A stretch of DNA of 64,000 bases, taken from contig NZ_JACHNZ010000011.1 of assembly GCF_014199685.1 (NCBI RefSeq), forward strand, positions 1-64,000. Reading direction: 5' to 3'. The DNA comes from Sphingosinicella soli (GTDB taxonomy: Bacteria; Pseudomonadota; Alphaproteobacteria; Sphingomonadales; Sphingomonadaceae). Positions 16,884 through 25,712 of this stretch are shown piece after piece. Position 1 is the first letter of the stretch. Each line of letters starts with the position of its first letter. The position numbers and the translations under genes were made by a program. The notes beneath the pieces are model-generated. The model saw only the letters and a list, made by a program, of their open reading frames with translations, had not been told where the DNA came from and did not search any database.

Positions 16884-17481
16884 CCGCGCTCGTAACGCAG
16901 CGGCGACGAAATCTCCAGCAGGGGTGCTCGAAATCCAAAGACGACGTTATCGCCAGCGCCGAAAGTCGCATGGCACCTCCCTCAGGAGGGCATTTCGATA
17001 CCAGGAAAAGTACCATGGACTTGACGCGGCATGGTATCGATTTACCCGAATTCCTGCGGACGCCATGACAGAAATAATGAAAAAAACAGTCACTTGGCGA
17101 CGAAAATGGACGCCCATGGACGGTATCTGGTGACCCAACGGGCATGACGGAACAGTTCTACTGCTTTATTATAATTGTATTATATTCAAAGAATTTTGGC
17201 ATATGCCATCAGATGTACCATCAGAAAGAAAGGCTGCGGCGGAACCGGTCTCTGTGTTTAAGCCGTTTGTTGTTCGACTTGTTTTGACCGTAAATTGGCC
17301 TGCCATATCCCCCCCTGAACATAGAGGGATCATGCTTCTGAATTTCTTGAGATGGCTGGGAAATACTCAATGGTAAAGACGATTTAATTACTTGCCAAAA
17401 GTATAATGCTTGCGAAATTGACGAAGTCGAGGAATTTTACAGCGATTATGTTATACCGGGTAGCGATAAGACGCCACTGCT

Positions 17482-17610
17482 TTAGGGTCCGGACCCTGGT
17501 TTGGCGAAGAAGCCTTCGATGCCCCAGCGCCGCTTGTAGGCGATGCGGTCATAGCGGTGGCGATCTCGTGGCGCGGGTAGCCGCGCCCCGCCGCCGCATA
17601 CAGTGCCGAG
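17482..17610 (-). mobile_element. IS5-family transposase C-terminal fragment
   Basis: On the minus strand this encodes RYDRIAYKRRWGIEGFFAK, matching the end of the IS5-group DDE transposase core (family pattern YDxxLYKxRxxIExxFAKLK, with the final catalytic Glu). The match stops abruptly and runs into a palindrome at 17484-17497. No other transposase domain or terminal repeat pair was found, so this is a dead remnant, and it marks past rearrangement at the boundary between the GntR operon and the F420 operon. Confidence 0.6.
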
Positions 17611-17647
17611 CCGCGCCGGGCTCAAGCCAGCTACGCATACTGGACGA

Positions 17648-17679
17648 TTTCGTTTATCATATTTTTCGTTTATCATATT
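17648..17679. repeat. 16-base perfect tandem duplication
   Basis: TTTCGTTTATCATATT occurs twice head to tail and abuts the operator-like site at 17680. It lies between the transposase remnant and fbiC. Confidence 0.85.
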
Positions 17680-17693
17680 TGAGCAGTTGGTCA
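17680..17693 (+). promoter_or_regulatory. TGACC-N4-GGTCA operator upstream of fbiC
   Basis: TGAGCAGTTGGTCA, one mismatch to the shared palindrome, followed by GTATAT as at other sites. Reading towards fbiC, TTGAGC-N16-TACAAA could form a sigma-70 promoter with the left arm as the -35 element. It is about 290 bases from the fbiC start and links the F420 operon to the downstream catabolic promoters. Confidence 0.5.
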
Positions 17694-17972
17694 GTATATT
17701 TACAAAGATTGTCGATAATGACGGTGGAATGAGCACAGGGCATCAAGCTGTCGACCGTATCAGGGCGTGACGCCTTAGCTCAGTTTTCAGGGATCTCCAG
17801 AGTCATCCGCCACCCGCGAAATTCAAATCCGTCGAGGAAATGGCGGGCCACCGCTACTGACCAGACAAACAGGCTTGCCAGCACCAATTCAAACAGGCAA
17901 ACACTGATCGTTGCGACAATGCCGCCCTCATCCTGATCGCAGGATGCTGAATTACAGCACCGCGCTGCTCCA

Positions 17973-20285
17973 ATGCTATGCGAAAGAATGACTTTGGGAA
18001 GCGAATCGAATTTTCTTGAACGCCCACTATCCTCATTGGTCTCCGATGCTGAACGGCTGACCATTGGATCGTTTGGTCCGGTCGTGACCTATTCCCGCAA
18101 GGTATTCATTCCACTCACGACGCTCTGCCGAGACGTTTGCCATTATTGCACGTTCGCGAAGGCGCCGCGTCAAATCCGTTCGCCCTATCTAAGCCGCGAG
18201 GAGGTGCTGGCGATCGCCCGCGCAGGCGCCGAGGCAGGATGCCGTGAGGCTTTGTTTACGCTTGGTGATCGTCCCGAGGCCCGCTTCAGTGCTGCACGAA
18301 GTGCGCTGGCGGCTATGGGTTACAGGAGCACGCTGACCTATCTCGGTGCCATGGCGAAAGCCGTGCTCGACGAGACTGGGCTGCTGCCACATCTCAATGC
18401 GGGTCTGATGGACGACGCCGACTATGCGGCGCTGCGTCCGGTGTCAGCCTCCATGGGCCTTATGCTGGAGACCGCGTCGGAGCGGCTGTCGCATAAGGAC
18501 GGTCCACATTATGGTTCGCCTGACAAGCTGCCGGCGCGGCGGCTAGAGGCGCTCGAAGCGGCGGGTCGGGCCCTGGTGCCGTTCACGACCGGCCTGCTGA
18601 TCGGAATCGGGGAAACTCGTATCGAGCGGATAGAGGCACTGCAGGCGATCCGTAACAGCCATGCGCGCCATCGCCATATTCAGGAAGTGATCATCCAGAA
18701 CTTCCGTGCCAAACCCGGCACGAAGATGGCCGACCATCCAGAGCTGTCGCTGGATGAACATCTGTGGACCATCGCTGTGGCTCGATTGATTCTTGGACCG
18801 GACATGGTGATTCAGGCACCGCCAAATTTACATGCTCCCGATGAGCTTGCAGCGCTGCTGCGCGCCGGTGTCAACGATTGGGGGGGCGTGTCTCCCGTAA
18901 CGCCCGACCATGTGAACCCGGAGGCGCCTTGGCCGCGCCTCGATTTGCTGGACAGAGCGACTTCCGCAGCGGGCCGGGTGCTGCGCGAACGCCTCGCGAT
19001 CGGGCCTTCCTTTGCACGCAAACCCGAAGCATGGATGGAGCCTGCACTGGCGCGGGTGGTACGCCGCTCGGTCGATGCGCGGGGGTTGCCAATCACGGAC
19101 GGCTGGCATTCGGGCACGGCCTTGCCGATGCCTGTCGAGCGGCGCGAGGGCGTCACTGTCCAGTCCGGCAGAATACGGGAGATCCTGGCGCGCGCGCTCA
19201 AAGGTGGGCGACTTGAGGAAGGAGACATCGTCCGGCTTTTCGAAGCCGACGGTCCCGACATTGAATTGATTACCGGTGCGGCCGACGAACTGCGGCGGCA
19301 GGCAATTGGCGATGCGGTGACCTTTGTCGTCAACCGCAATATCAATTATACGAATATCTGCCTTTACAAATGCGGCTTCTGCGCCTTTTCGAAAGGGACC
19401 GCAAAGGCCCTGCGCGGTCCAGCCTATATGCTCGATTACGAGGAGGTGGCGCGGCGCGCTGTAGAGGCCGCTGACCGGGGCGCGACCGAGGTCTGCCTGC
19501 AGGGCGGCATTCATCCCGACTATGACGGCAACACCTATATAAATGTGCTGCGCACGGTGCACACGGCGGCACCCTCGATCCACATCCATGCCTTCTCACC
19601 GCTTGAGGTGACGCACGGGGCGCGCACGCTGGGCTTGTCGCTGCACGACTTCTTGACAATGCTCAAGAAAGAAGGCCTGGCAACTCTGCCGGGGACGGCA
19701 GCCGAGATTCTCGACGACGAAGTGCGCACGATCATCTGCCCGGACAAGGTGAACACAGCCGAGTGGCTCGATGTGATGCGAACCGCCCATGCCATCGGTC
19801 TTCGGTCGACAGCGACGATCATGTTCGGTCATGTAGACCACTATGCCCACTGGGCGCGGCATCTGCTGGCGATTCGTGATTTGCAGTCCGAGACCGGGGG
19901 CTTCACCGAATTCGTGCCTTTGCCGTTCGTGCACATGGAAGCGCCGATCTGGCGGCGCGGTCAGGCCCGGTCCGGGCCAAGCGCACGAGAGTCTTTGCTG
20001 ATGCATTCCGTCGCAAGACTGGTGTTGCACCCGCTGATCTCCAACATTCAGACGAGTTGGGTGAAGCTTGGCGAACAGGGCGTGATCGCGGCGCTGCAAG
20101 CGGGCGCAAACGACCTTGGCGGCGTGCTGATGGACGAATCGATCACGCGCGCGGCGGGCGGAACCAACGGCCAAGCCTGGGACGCGGATCGCATGACGGC
20201 AATCGCCGAGGCGGCGGGTCGCTTTGCGATGCAGCGCACGACACTTTACCAGCCGGCCGCAGCGCTGATGACAGCCGCCGAATGA
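17973..20285 (+). CDS. fbiC: FO synthase (fused CofG-CofH)
   Basis: Makes 7,8-didemethyl-8-hydroxy-5-deazariboflavin (FO), the chromophore of coenzyme F420, from tyrosine and a flavin-pathway pyrimidine. The 770-residue protein is a fusion of two radical-SAM enzymes: the CofG half has CRDVCHYC (Cys 52, 56, 59) and the CofH half has CLYKCGFC (Cys about 463, 467, 470), both binding 4Fe-4S clusters. It follows the actinobacterial fusion arrangement, with highly conserved blocks such as SRKVFIPLT, FTLGDRPEAR and IQTSWVKLG. The N-terminus is about 45 residues shorter than mycobacterial FbiC; no good ribosome site distinguishes 17973 from the next ATG at 17988. It heads a five-gene operon. Confidence 0.95.
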   Translation: MLCERMTLGSESNFLERPLSSLVSDAERLTIGSFGPVVTYSRKVFIPLTTLCRDVCHYCTFAKAPRQIRSPYLSREEVLAIARAGAEAGCREALFTLGDRPEARFSAARSALAAMGYRSTLTYLGAMAKAVLDETGLLPHLNAGLMDDADYAALRPVSASMGLMLETASERLSHKDGPHYGSPDKLPARRLEALEAAGRALVPFTTGLLIGIGETRIERIEALQAIRNSHARHRHIQEVIIQNFRAKPGTKMADHPELSLDEHLWTIAVARLILGPDMVIQAPPNLHAPDELAALLRAGVNDWGGVSPVTPDHVNPEAPWPRLDLLDRATSAAGRVLRERLAIGPSFARKPEAWMEPALARVVRRSVDARGLPITDGWHSGTALPMPVERREGVTVQSGRIREILARALKGGRLEEGDIVRLFEADGPDIELITGAADELRRQAIGDAVTFVVNRNINYTNICLYKCGFCAFSKGTAKALRGPAYMLDYEEVARRAVEAADRGATEVCLQGGIHPDYDGNTYINVLRTVHTAAPSIHIHAFSPLEVTHGARTLGLSLHDFLTMLKKEGLATLPGTAAEILDDEVRTIICPDKVNTAEWLDVMRTAHAIGLRSTATIMFGHVDHYAHWARHLLAIRDLQSETGGFTEFVPLPFVHMEAPIWRRGQARSGPSARESLLMHSVARLVLHPLISNIQTSWVKLGEQGVIAALQAGANDLGGVLMDESITRAAGGTNGQAWDADRMTAIAEAAGRFAMQRTTLYQPAAALMTAAE

Positions 20286-20295
20286 AGAGGATATT

Positions 20296-20955
20296 ATGAC
20301 GAACGAAACAGTAATCGCCGTGGTGGGCGGGACCGGCAAGCTGGGCGCGGCGATCGCGCGCCGGCTGGCCAAGGCAGGGCGCAAAGTGATCATCGGCTCG
20401 CGGTCGGCAGAAAATGCGCAGAAGGCGGCGGCCGAGCTCGGCTTCGGCGTGACCGGCAAGAGCAATGCGAATGCGGCGCAAGCGGGGGACATCGTGATCG
20501 TTACCGTGCCCTTCCAAGCGCAGGACGCGACGCTCGCCGAGATCAAACCATTCGTTCAGGGCAAGATCGTGGTCGATACCACGGTGCCGCTGGCCCCGCC
20601 GAAGGTGATGCGGGTACAGCTTCCTGAAGAAGGTAGCGCCGCAGTCCGCGCGCAGAACGCGCTGGGTGTGGACGTCACCGTCGTCTCGGGCTTCCATAAT
20701 GTCGCCGCGCACAAGCTGGCGACGGACCAGGACATCGCGTGCGACGTGCTGGTCTTCGGCGACGACAAGGCCGCGCGAGCGCAAGTCGTCGAGCTCGCCA
20801 ATGCCGCCGGCCTACGTGGTATTCATGGCGGTGCGCTCGTCAATTCGGCGGCGGCCGAGGCGCTGACTTCGATCCTCATCTTCATCAACAAGACCTATCA
20901 GGTTGACGGCGCCGGCATCACCATCACAGGAAAGCTGACTAACCCTGAGGCCTGA
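20296..20955 (+). CDS. npdG: NADPH-dependent F420 reductase (F420:NADP oxidoreductase)
   Basis: Cytoplasmic two-electron hydride transferase that interconverts F420 and F420H2 with NADP(H); 219 residues, normal for the Fno/NpdG family. The Rossmann loop VVGGTGKLGAAIA is at the N-terminus, SRSAENA binds the NADP phosphate, and the VSGFHNVAAHKL stretch typical of the family is near residue 130. It starts 10 bases after fbiC with AGAGGAT as ribosome site. Its presence supplies reduced F420 without a glucose-6-phosphate dehydrogenase of the Fgd type, none of which is seen here. Confidence 0.92.
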   Translation: MTNETVIAVVGGTGKLGAAIARRLAKAGRKVIIGSRSAENAQKAAAELGFGVTGKSNANAAQAGDIVIVTVPFQAQDATLAEIKPFVQGKIVVDTTVPLAPPKVMRVQLPEEGSAAVRAQNALGVDVTVVSGFHNVAAHKLATDQDIACDVLVFGDDKAARAQVVELANAAGLRGIHGGALVNSAAAEALTSILIFINKTYQVDGAGITITGKLTNPEA

Positions 20956-20963
20956 TAGTTCGC

Positions 20964-21719
20964 ATGATCCAGATCCATCCGCTCCCGTCCATTGGTGAAG
21001 TCCGTCCCGGGGATGATCTGGCGCGGGCGCTCGCCAATGCCGTCCATGCGGCTGGGATCATACCGCTGGCATCGGACGTGCTGGCCGTCACCCAGAAGAT
21101 CGTGTCCAAGGCCGAAGGCCGTTTTGTTGACCTCGATACGGTGACGCCCGGCCCAAAGGCGCTGGAACTGGCCGAAATTACGCGCAAGGATCCCCGCATC
21201 GTCGAGCTCGTTCTGGCGGAATCGCAAAATATAGTGCGCGCAATGCCAAACGTACTGATTGCGCGCCATCGATCGGGCCACGTCATGGCCAATGCGGGGA
21301 TTGATCGCTCGAACCTTGGCCCTGGCGATGGTGACAGGGCCCTGCTGCTACCGGTCGATGCCGATGCCTCGGCGGCGCGGCTGCGCAATGCGCTTGCGGC
21401 AATCTGGCCTGAGGCGCCAGCGGTGCTGATCACCGACAGCTTCGGGCGACCCTGGCGTTATGGCGTTACCTGTGTCGCGATCGGCGCGAGCGGAATACCA
21501 TCGCTGGTCGATCGCCGTGGCGACGTCGATCGTGATGGACGAACGCTTGAGGTTACCCAGATCGCGCTGGGCGACATGATCGCGACAGCCGCCGGCCTGG
21601 CCACCGGCGAAGGCGCTGAAGGCATACCGGCAGCGCTCGTGCGTGGGCTGAGCTGGACAGTGGCAGACACCCCGGCCGCCGCGCTCGTGCGGCCGATCGA
21701 GGAAGATCTGTTCCGTTGA
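20964..21719 (+). CDS. cofE: Coenzyme F420-0:L-glutamate ligase
   Basis: GTP-dependent ligase that adds gamma-linked glutamates to F420-0. It is a 251-residue stand-alone CofE domain, without the C-terminal nitroreductase-like FMN domain fused in actinobacterial FbiB. Recognisable family blocks include VTQKIVSKAEGR (~residues 45-56), ANAGIDRSN (~110) and LITDSFGRPWR (~155). It begins 8 bases after npdG and its stop is overlapped by the TTG start of cofD. The dehydro-F420 reduction step carried out by the FbiB extension must be supplied elsewhere or may be unnecessary. Confidence 0.94.
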   Translation: MIQIHPLPSIGEVRPGDDLARALANAVHAAGIIPLASDVLAVTQKIVSKAEGRFVDLDTVTPGPKALELAEITRKDPRIVELVLAESQNIVRAMPNVLIARHRSGHVMANAGIDRSNLGPGDGDRALLLPVDADASAARLRNALAAIWPEAPAVLITDSFGRPWRYGVTCVAIGASGIPSLVDRRGDVDRDGRTLEVTQIALGDMIATAAGLATGEGAEGIPAALVRGLSWTVADTPAAALVRPIEEDLFR

Positions 21720-22651
21720 GCGGCCAGGTCGTCATCCTGACCGGCGGCGTCGGCGGGGCGAAATTGGTGCTCGGTCTCTGCCACGCCATTCCGGCGAAAT
21801 CAGTGACGGCCATCGTCAATACCGGCGACGATTTCCAGCACCTCGGGCTCTCTGTCTCGCCTGACGTCGATACGCTGCTCTATACATTATCCGGCAAGGC
21901 CAATACCGCGCAGGGCTGGGGCCGTGAAGCCGACACCTGGGAATTCATGAGCGGGCTACGATCGCTGGGCGGCGAGGACTGGTTTCAGCTCGGTGACGGA
22001 GATCTCGCACTGCACGTGTTGCGAAGCCAAAGACGGCAGCGGGGCGATCCATTGTCCACGATCATTGCGGATTTCGCATCGGCATGGGGCATCGCGGCGC
22101 AGGTGCTGCCCATGACAGACGATGTTGTCGCGACCAAGGTCGAGACCGACGAGGGCATTCTCGACTTTCAGCACTATTTCGTGCGGCGTCGCTGTGAGCC
22201 GATCGTCCGCGCGATTCGCTTTGAAGGCGCGGCCACGGCAAGGCCAGGGCCGGGTATCATCGAAGCGATTTCGAACCCCGATTGCGAAGCCGTGCTGATC
22301 GCGCCTTCCAATCCGTTCCTGAGCGTCGATCCGATCCTGTCAGTGCCGGGTATCAAAGAAGCGTTGGCGGGATCTCGTGCGCCGGTGATTGCCGTGTCCC
22401 CGCTCGTCGGCGGCAAGGCAGTGAAAGGCCCAACCGCAAAGATGATGAAGGAGCTTGGGCTGGACGTCACCGCGGCTGCCGTCGCCACGCATTATGCAGG
22501 CGTGATCGATGCGATGTTGGTCGATGAACGTGACCCGCTGCGGGATCTGCCGGTTCCCTCGGCGCGAGTCGACACGCTGATGACGACTCTCAGCGATCGC
22601 ATCCTCGTGGCCCGCGCAGCGCTCCAGCTCGCTCGCGCGATCCGGTCATGA
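21716..22651 (+). CDS. cofD: 2-phospho-L-lactate (or phosphoglycerate) transferase
   Basis: Transfers the phospholactyl/phosphoenolpyruvyl/phosphoglyceryl group from its guanosine-diphosphate carrier to FO, giving F420-0 or a variant. The 311-residue protein begins with the family motif TGGVGGAKL and contains NTGDDF and SPDVDTLLYTL near residues 38-60. Translation starts at a TTG embedded in the cofE stop (TTGA), so expression depends on coupling. Which three-carbon acid is used cannot be decided from sequence; proteobacterial cofactors include the 3-phosphoglycerate form. Confidence 0.94.
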   Translation: MSGQVVILTGGVGGAKLVLGLCHAIPAKSVTAIVNTGDDFQHLGLSVSPDVDTLLYTLSGKANTAQGWGREADTWEFMSGLRSLGGEDWFQLGDGDLALHVLRSQRRQRGDPLSTIIADFASAWGIAAQVLPMTDDVVATKVETDEGILDFQHYFVRRRCEPIVRAIRFEGAATARPGPGIIEAISNPDCEAVLIAPSNPFLSVDPILSVPGIKEALAGSRAPVIAVSPLVGGKAVKGPTAKMMKELGLDVTAAAVATHYAGVIDAMLVDERDPLRDLPVPSARVDTLMTTLSDRILVARAALQLARAIRS

Positions 22652-23211
22652 GTTGGACGGCGATTGTCCCGCTCAAAACGAGCGGCGAGCGCAAGAGCCG
22701 CCTCGCCCGACTGCTTTCCGCAGAGGAACGATCCGTCCTCAGCGCCCGAATGTTCCACCATGTCATAAACGTCCTGCCGCATGTCCCTGCGATCGGCAGG
22801 ATCGTCGTTCTCGCAGACGAGTGCCCCGCCGATTGGCGCGGCGACTGGATGGCTGATGGCAGGCGGGGCCTCAATCTCGAGCTCGAACAGGCCCGCAAGC
22901 TTCTCGCAGGCGACCTGATCGTGCTGCACGCCGACTTACCGCTGTTGACGCCCGAGGACGTGGCCGCGCTGATCGAAGCGGCTTCAGAAGGACTGGCGAT
23001 TGCACCCGACCGACATCGAACCGGCACCAATGGTCTGGCCTTGAAAGCGTCTACCTTTCTCGAATTCTCTTTCGGTACCGACAGCTTCTCTCTGCATCGG
23101 CTGCAGCATTTGGATTGCAAGGTGATCAAGCGGGAGGGTTTCGCACTCGATCTCGATACGCCCGATGACCTGAAGGCCCTGATGGAGATACCCGCCTATT
23201 TGAAACTGTAG
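22648..23211 (+). CDS. cofC: 2-phospholactate/3-phosphoglycerate guanylyltransferase
   Basis: Activates the three-carbon phospho-acid with GTP for CofD. The 187-residue protein has the nucleotidyltransferase pattern SWTAIVPLKTSGERKSRLA at the N-terminus, DLIVLHADLPLL near residue 90 as metal and nucleotide site, and a conserved GTNGLALK stretch near 130. It overlaps cofD by ATGA and ends the F420 operon. Its last 16 bases overlap the 3' end of the convergent P450 gene, leaving no space for a separate terminator. Confidence 0.92.
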   Translation: MSWTAIVPLKTSGERKSRLARLLSAEERSVLSARMFHHVINVLPHVPAIGRIVVLADECPADWRGDWMADGRRGLNLELEQARKLLAGDLIVLHADLPLLTPEDVAALIEAASEGLAIAPDRHRTGTNGLALKASTFLEFSFGTDSFSLHRLQHLDCKVIKREGFALDLDTPDDLKALMEIPAYLKL

Positions 23212-24500
23212 CGGATCGGCAGCGTCTTTAGCCCCTGCACCCAGCGTGACTTGGTCAATGCCGGCTCGCCGTCGAGCGCAAGCATGTTGATGCGTGCAAC
23301 GAGATCCTCGAGGAAGAAGCGCATCTCCTGCCTGGCGAGCATGTTGCCGAGGCACTGGTGGACGCCGAATCCGAACGAGACATGCTTGATGGGCTTCCGG
23401 TTCGGCCGGAACTCGAACGGCGCCTCGAACGCCTCTTCGTCGCGGTTGGCGGACGCATAGCTGACATACATCCAGTCGCCGGCATGGATCGTCCGGCCGC
23501 GCAATTCTGTCTCGACAGTGGCGCAACGCATGAAATGCTTGGCTGGCGTGATCCAGCGCAGCGCCTCCTCGACGAAGACCGGAATGATCGACGGATCGGT
23601 ACGCAATGTTTCCAGATGCTGCGGCTGTTCGCACAAGATCTGGATCGCCCCCGAGAGCGACGAAGCGGTTGTGTGATGGCCCGCTGTCGCGAAGCTCAGA
23701 TAATGGCCGAGCGCGCGATCCGGCGGTAGTGGCTCGCCGTTCACGCGGCCGTTCGCGATCAGCGTCGCGACATCCTCGCGCGGGTTCGCGATCCGGTCGC
23801 GGGTGAGCGCGGCGAAATAATCCTCCATCGGCTTGAACGCCGCGCGCATCTGCTCGGCCTGCTCGGCGGGCGTGAGCACGGCGGCGGCCTCGATGATCTC
23901 GTCGTCGTCGCCGCTGAACAGCGCATTGGTGATCTGCACCATCAGCGCTTCATCCTCGGGGGGCACGCCCATGAAATCCATCACCACGCGCAGCGGATAG
24001 TCGAGTGCGATATCGTTGACGAAATCGCACCGTCCGCCCAGCGCCACCATGCGGTCGATGTGCGCGCGCGCGATCGCCCGCACGCGCGGTTCCATCGCCT
24101 TCATACCCTGGTTCTGGAACAAAGGCGTGAAGAGCTTGCGCAGCACACCATGCTCCGGCTCGTCGGTTCCAGTCAGGCTCTTGAACGGGAAGGCGTCACC
24201 ATCATTGATTGCGCGCATCCGCTCAATCGCCTCAGTCTCGCCGAGGATGAACGGCTTGGTGGTGGAATCATAAAGGTCGTTGCGGCGTGTGACCTCAAGC
24301 ACGTCGGCATGCTTGCTCACCACCCAGAAGGGCATGAACCCTTGCGGCCGTGCAATGCCGAGCGGATTGTTCGCGCGGATCCAGGTGAACATCTGCTCGA
24401 TCTTGGCGGCGTCGGTGAAAGCCTGCGGGCTTACGATCGCTTCGGCGATCTCCTGCGGAAGGTCCATGTCCTGGGTCAAATCGAGCTGCTCGTGCTGCAT
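23196..24500 (-). CDS. Cytochrome P450
   Basis: Soluble bacterial P450 monooxygenase, 434 residues. The I-helix motif TAGHHTT (~residue 270), K-helix ExxR (EALR) and heme-binding FGFGVHQCLG near residue 380 are all intact. It is the last gene of an operon starting with the small protein at 27788. No ferredoxin or ferredoxin reductase gene is present in this window, so electrons must come from elsewhere. Hydroxylation of a hydrophobic ring or side chain is the general expectation; the substrate is unknown. Confidence 0.93.
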   Translation of the reverse strand: MQHEQLDLTQDMDLPQEIAEAIVSPQAFTDAAKIEQMFTWIRANNPLGIARPQGFMPFWVVSKHADVLEVTRRNDLYDSTTKPFILGETEAIERMRAINDGDAFPFKSLTGTDEPEHGVLRKLFTPLFQNQGMKAMEPRVRAIARAHIDRMVALGGRCDFVNDIALDYPLRVVMDFMGVPPEDEALMVQITNALFSGDDDEIIEAAAVLTPAEQAEQMRAAFKPMEDYFAALTRDRIANPREDVATLIANGRVNGEPLPPDRALGHYLSFATAGHHTTASSLSGAIQILCEQPQHLETLRTDPSIIPVFVEEALRWITPAKHFMRCATVETELRGRTIHAGDWMYVSYASANRDEEAFEAPFEFRPNRKPIKHVSFGFGVHQCLGNMLARQEMRFFLEDLVARINMLALDGEPALTKSRWVQGLKTLPIRYSFK

Positions 24501-24524
24501 GATGATGTCCGCCCTTGAAAGATG

Positions 24525-25712
24525 CTAGATGAGGGGATCGCTGATCGGCAGGCCGAGCAGCAGTTTCGCGTAGCTTTCGCCAGCCGTTTCGAGATCGAGG
24601 AAGGCGTGCCGCGCAACGACGTTCAGATCGCGGAAGTAGCGCTGGAACAGCGCATCGTCGCGAAAGGAGTCCCCGCCGACTCCCCGCGCCATGTCGTTGA
24701 CACTGTCGAGGCACATCTGCGTCAGCAGCGCAGCGTGCAGCTTCATCTCGCTGCGGTTCACCGGCGCGCCCGCTTCGGGCAGTGCCGCCATGTTCCGCGC
24801 GACGAGCGCCTCCAGCAGAAGCTCGGCAGCCTGCGCCTGGGCGAGGCTGCGTGCCAGCCGCACCTGAGCGGGCACCTTCTCCGCCGATTTGGCGCCCGAG
24901 ATCGTGCCCATTCGTCCCTTGATGCGCGAGAACAGCGCGTCGGCCGCGCCGCGATGCGTGCCTACGATTACAGGCAGCACCTCGTTCATCGCGAACGGCA
25001 GGAACGGAATGTGGTACATCGGATTCGCATGCAGGGCATGACCCGCGGACTGACCGGCCAGCGCGGGCATGAAGGGTGCCGAGCGTCGCTGCGGAACGAA
25101 GACGCCATCGACGGCGATGTCGCAGCTCGCGGTGCCTTGCATCCCCATGATGTGCCAATTGTCGATGACGGAAACCTCGCGGCGGGGCACAGCGAAGATC
25201 AGCAGTTCCGGTGGCCGTTCTTCCTCTATCAACAGCCCGTTGATCGTGAACCATTCTGCGTGCGAGGCACCTGAATTCCATGCCGTGCGGCCCGTCAGGC
25301 GATATCCGCCCTCCACGCGCTCGACCCCGGTGATCGGCTGCGCCGCACCCGCGCCCAGCACATAATTGCGCCCGCCGTAGATCTCCTCCTGCCCTTCGCG
25401 CGGGAAGGTCAGCATCCGCCACGCCGCACCCATCAAGAACGCCGCCACCCAACCGGTCGATGGCGAGGCCGCGCTGATCCTGCGGACAATCTCGGAGAAC
25501 GTATCGAGCCCCAGCTCGATCCCGCCATAATCGCGTGGCGCGATCGTCGCGAACAGCTCGGCGTCGATCATCGCCGCGATCAGGTCGTCGGGCACCGCGC
25601 GGTTCGCGTCAGTTTCTGCGGCCCGCGCGGCGACCAACGGCACCAGCGCCTCAGCGCGGGCGATCATATCCTGCTTGTTGGCTGCCGAAGCCGTGATCGC
25701 TACAGTCGCCAT
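24525..25712 (-). CDS. HsaA/DszC-like flavin-dependent monooxygenase (acyl-CoA dehydrogenase fold)
   Basis: Group D flavoprotein monooxygenase candidate, 395 residues, the length of HsaA. It has an acyl-CoA-dehydrogenase fold but features of the two-component hydroxylases, such as ASPSTGWVAAF near residue 80 and WHIMGMQGTAS near 195. Such enzymes hydroxylate phenols using FMNH2/FADH2 delivered by a separate flavin reductase; none is found in the window. It overlaps the SnoaL-like gene by one base and precedes the P450 by 24 bases. An actual acyl-CoA dehydrogenase activity is the main alternative. Confidence 0.82.
   Translation of the reverse strand: MATVAITASAANKQDMIARAEALVPLVAARAAETDANRAVPDDLIAAMIDAELFATIAPRDYGGIELGLDTFSEIVRRISAASPSTGWVAAFLMGAAWRMLTFPREGQEEIYGGRNYVLGAGAAQPITGVERVEGGYRLTGRTAWNSGASHAEWFTINGLLIEEERPPELLIFAVPRREVSVIDNWHIMGMQGTASCDIAVDGVFVPQRRSAPFMPALAGQSAGHALHANPMYHIPFLPFAMNEVLPVIVGTHRGAADALFSRIKGRMGTISGAKSAEKVPAQVRLARSLAQAQAAELLLEALVARNMAALPEAGAPVNRSEMKLHAALLTQMCLDSVNDMARGVGGDSFRDDALFQRYFRDLNVVARHAFLDLETAGESYAKLLLGLPISDPLI

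Larger units (their letters stand above)
16884..17972. other. Gene-poor AT-rich gap before the F420 operon
   Basis: About 1.1 kb without a convincing gene. The stretch 17160-17470 is clearly richer in A and T than its surroundings. It contains an IS5-type transposase fragment, a 14-base palindrome AGGGTCCGGACCCT at 17484-17497, a perfect 16-base tandem duplication at 17648-17679 and a TGACC-N4-GGTCA-type site at 17680-17693. Short open frames here and on the minus strand at 17780-18064 show no recognisable family; the latter has one hydrophobic stretch but overlaps the fbiC start. Confidence 0.6.

Noticed and set aside
17780-18064. 94-residue minus-strand frame with one hydrophobic segment before fbiC
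   Set aside because: It overlaps the fbiC start, lacks a ribosome site and resembles no family I know.
18058-18071. TGACCATTGGATCG resembling the regulon palindrome
   Set aside because: It is inside fbiC codons and matches only the left half.
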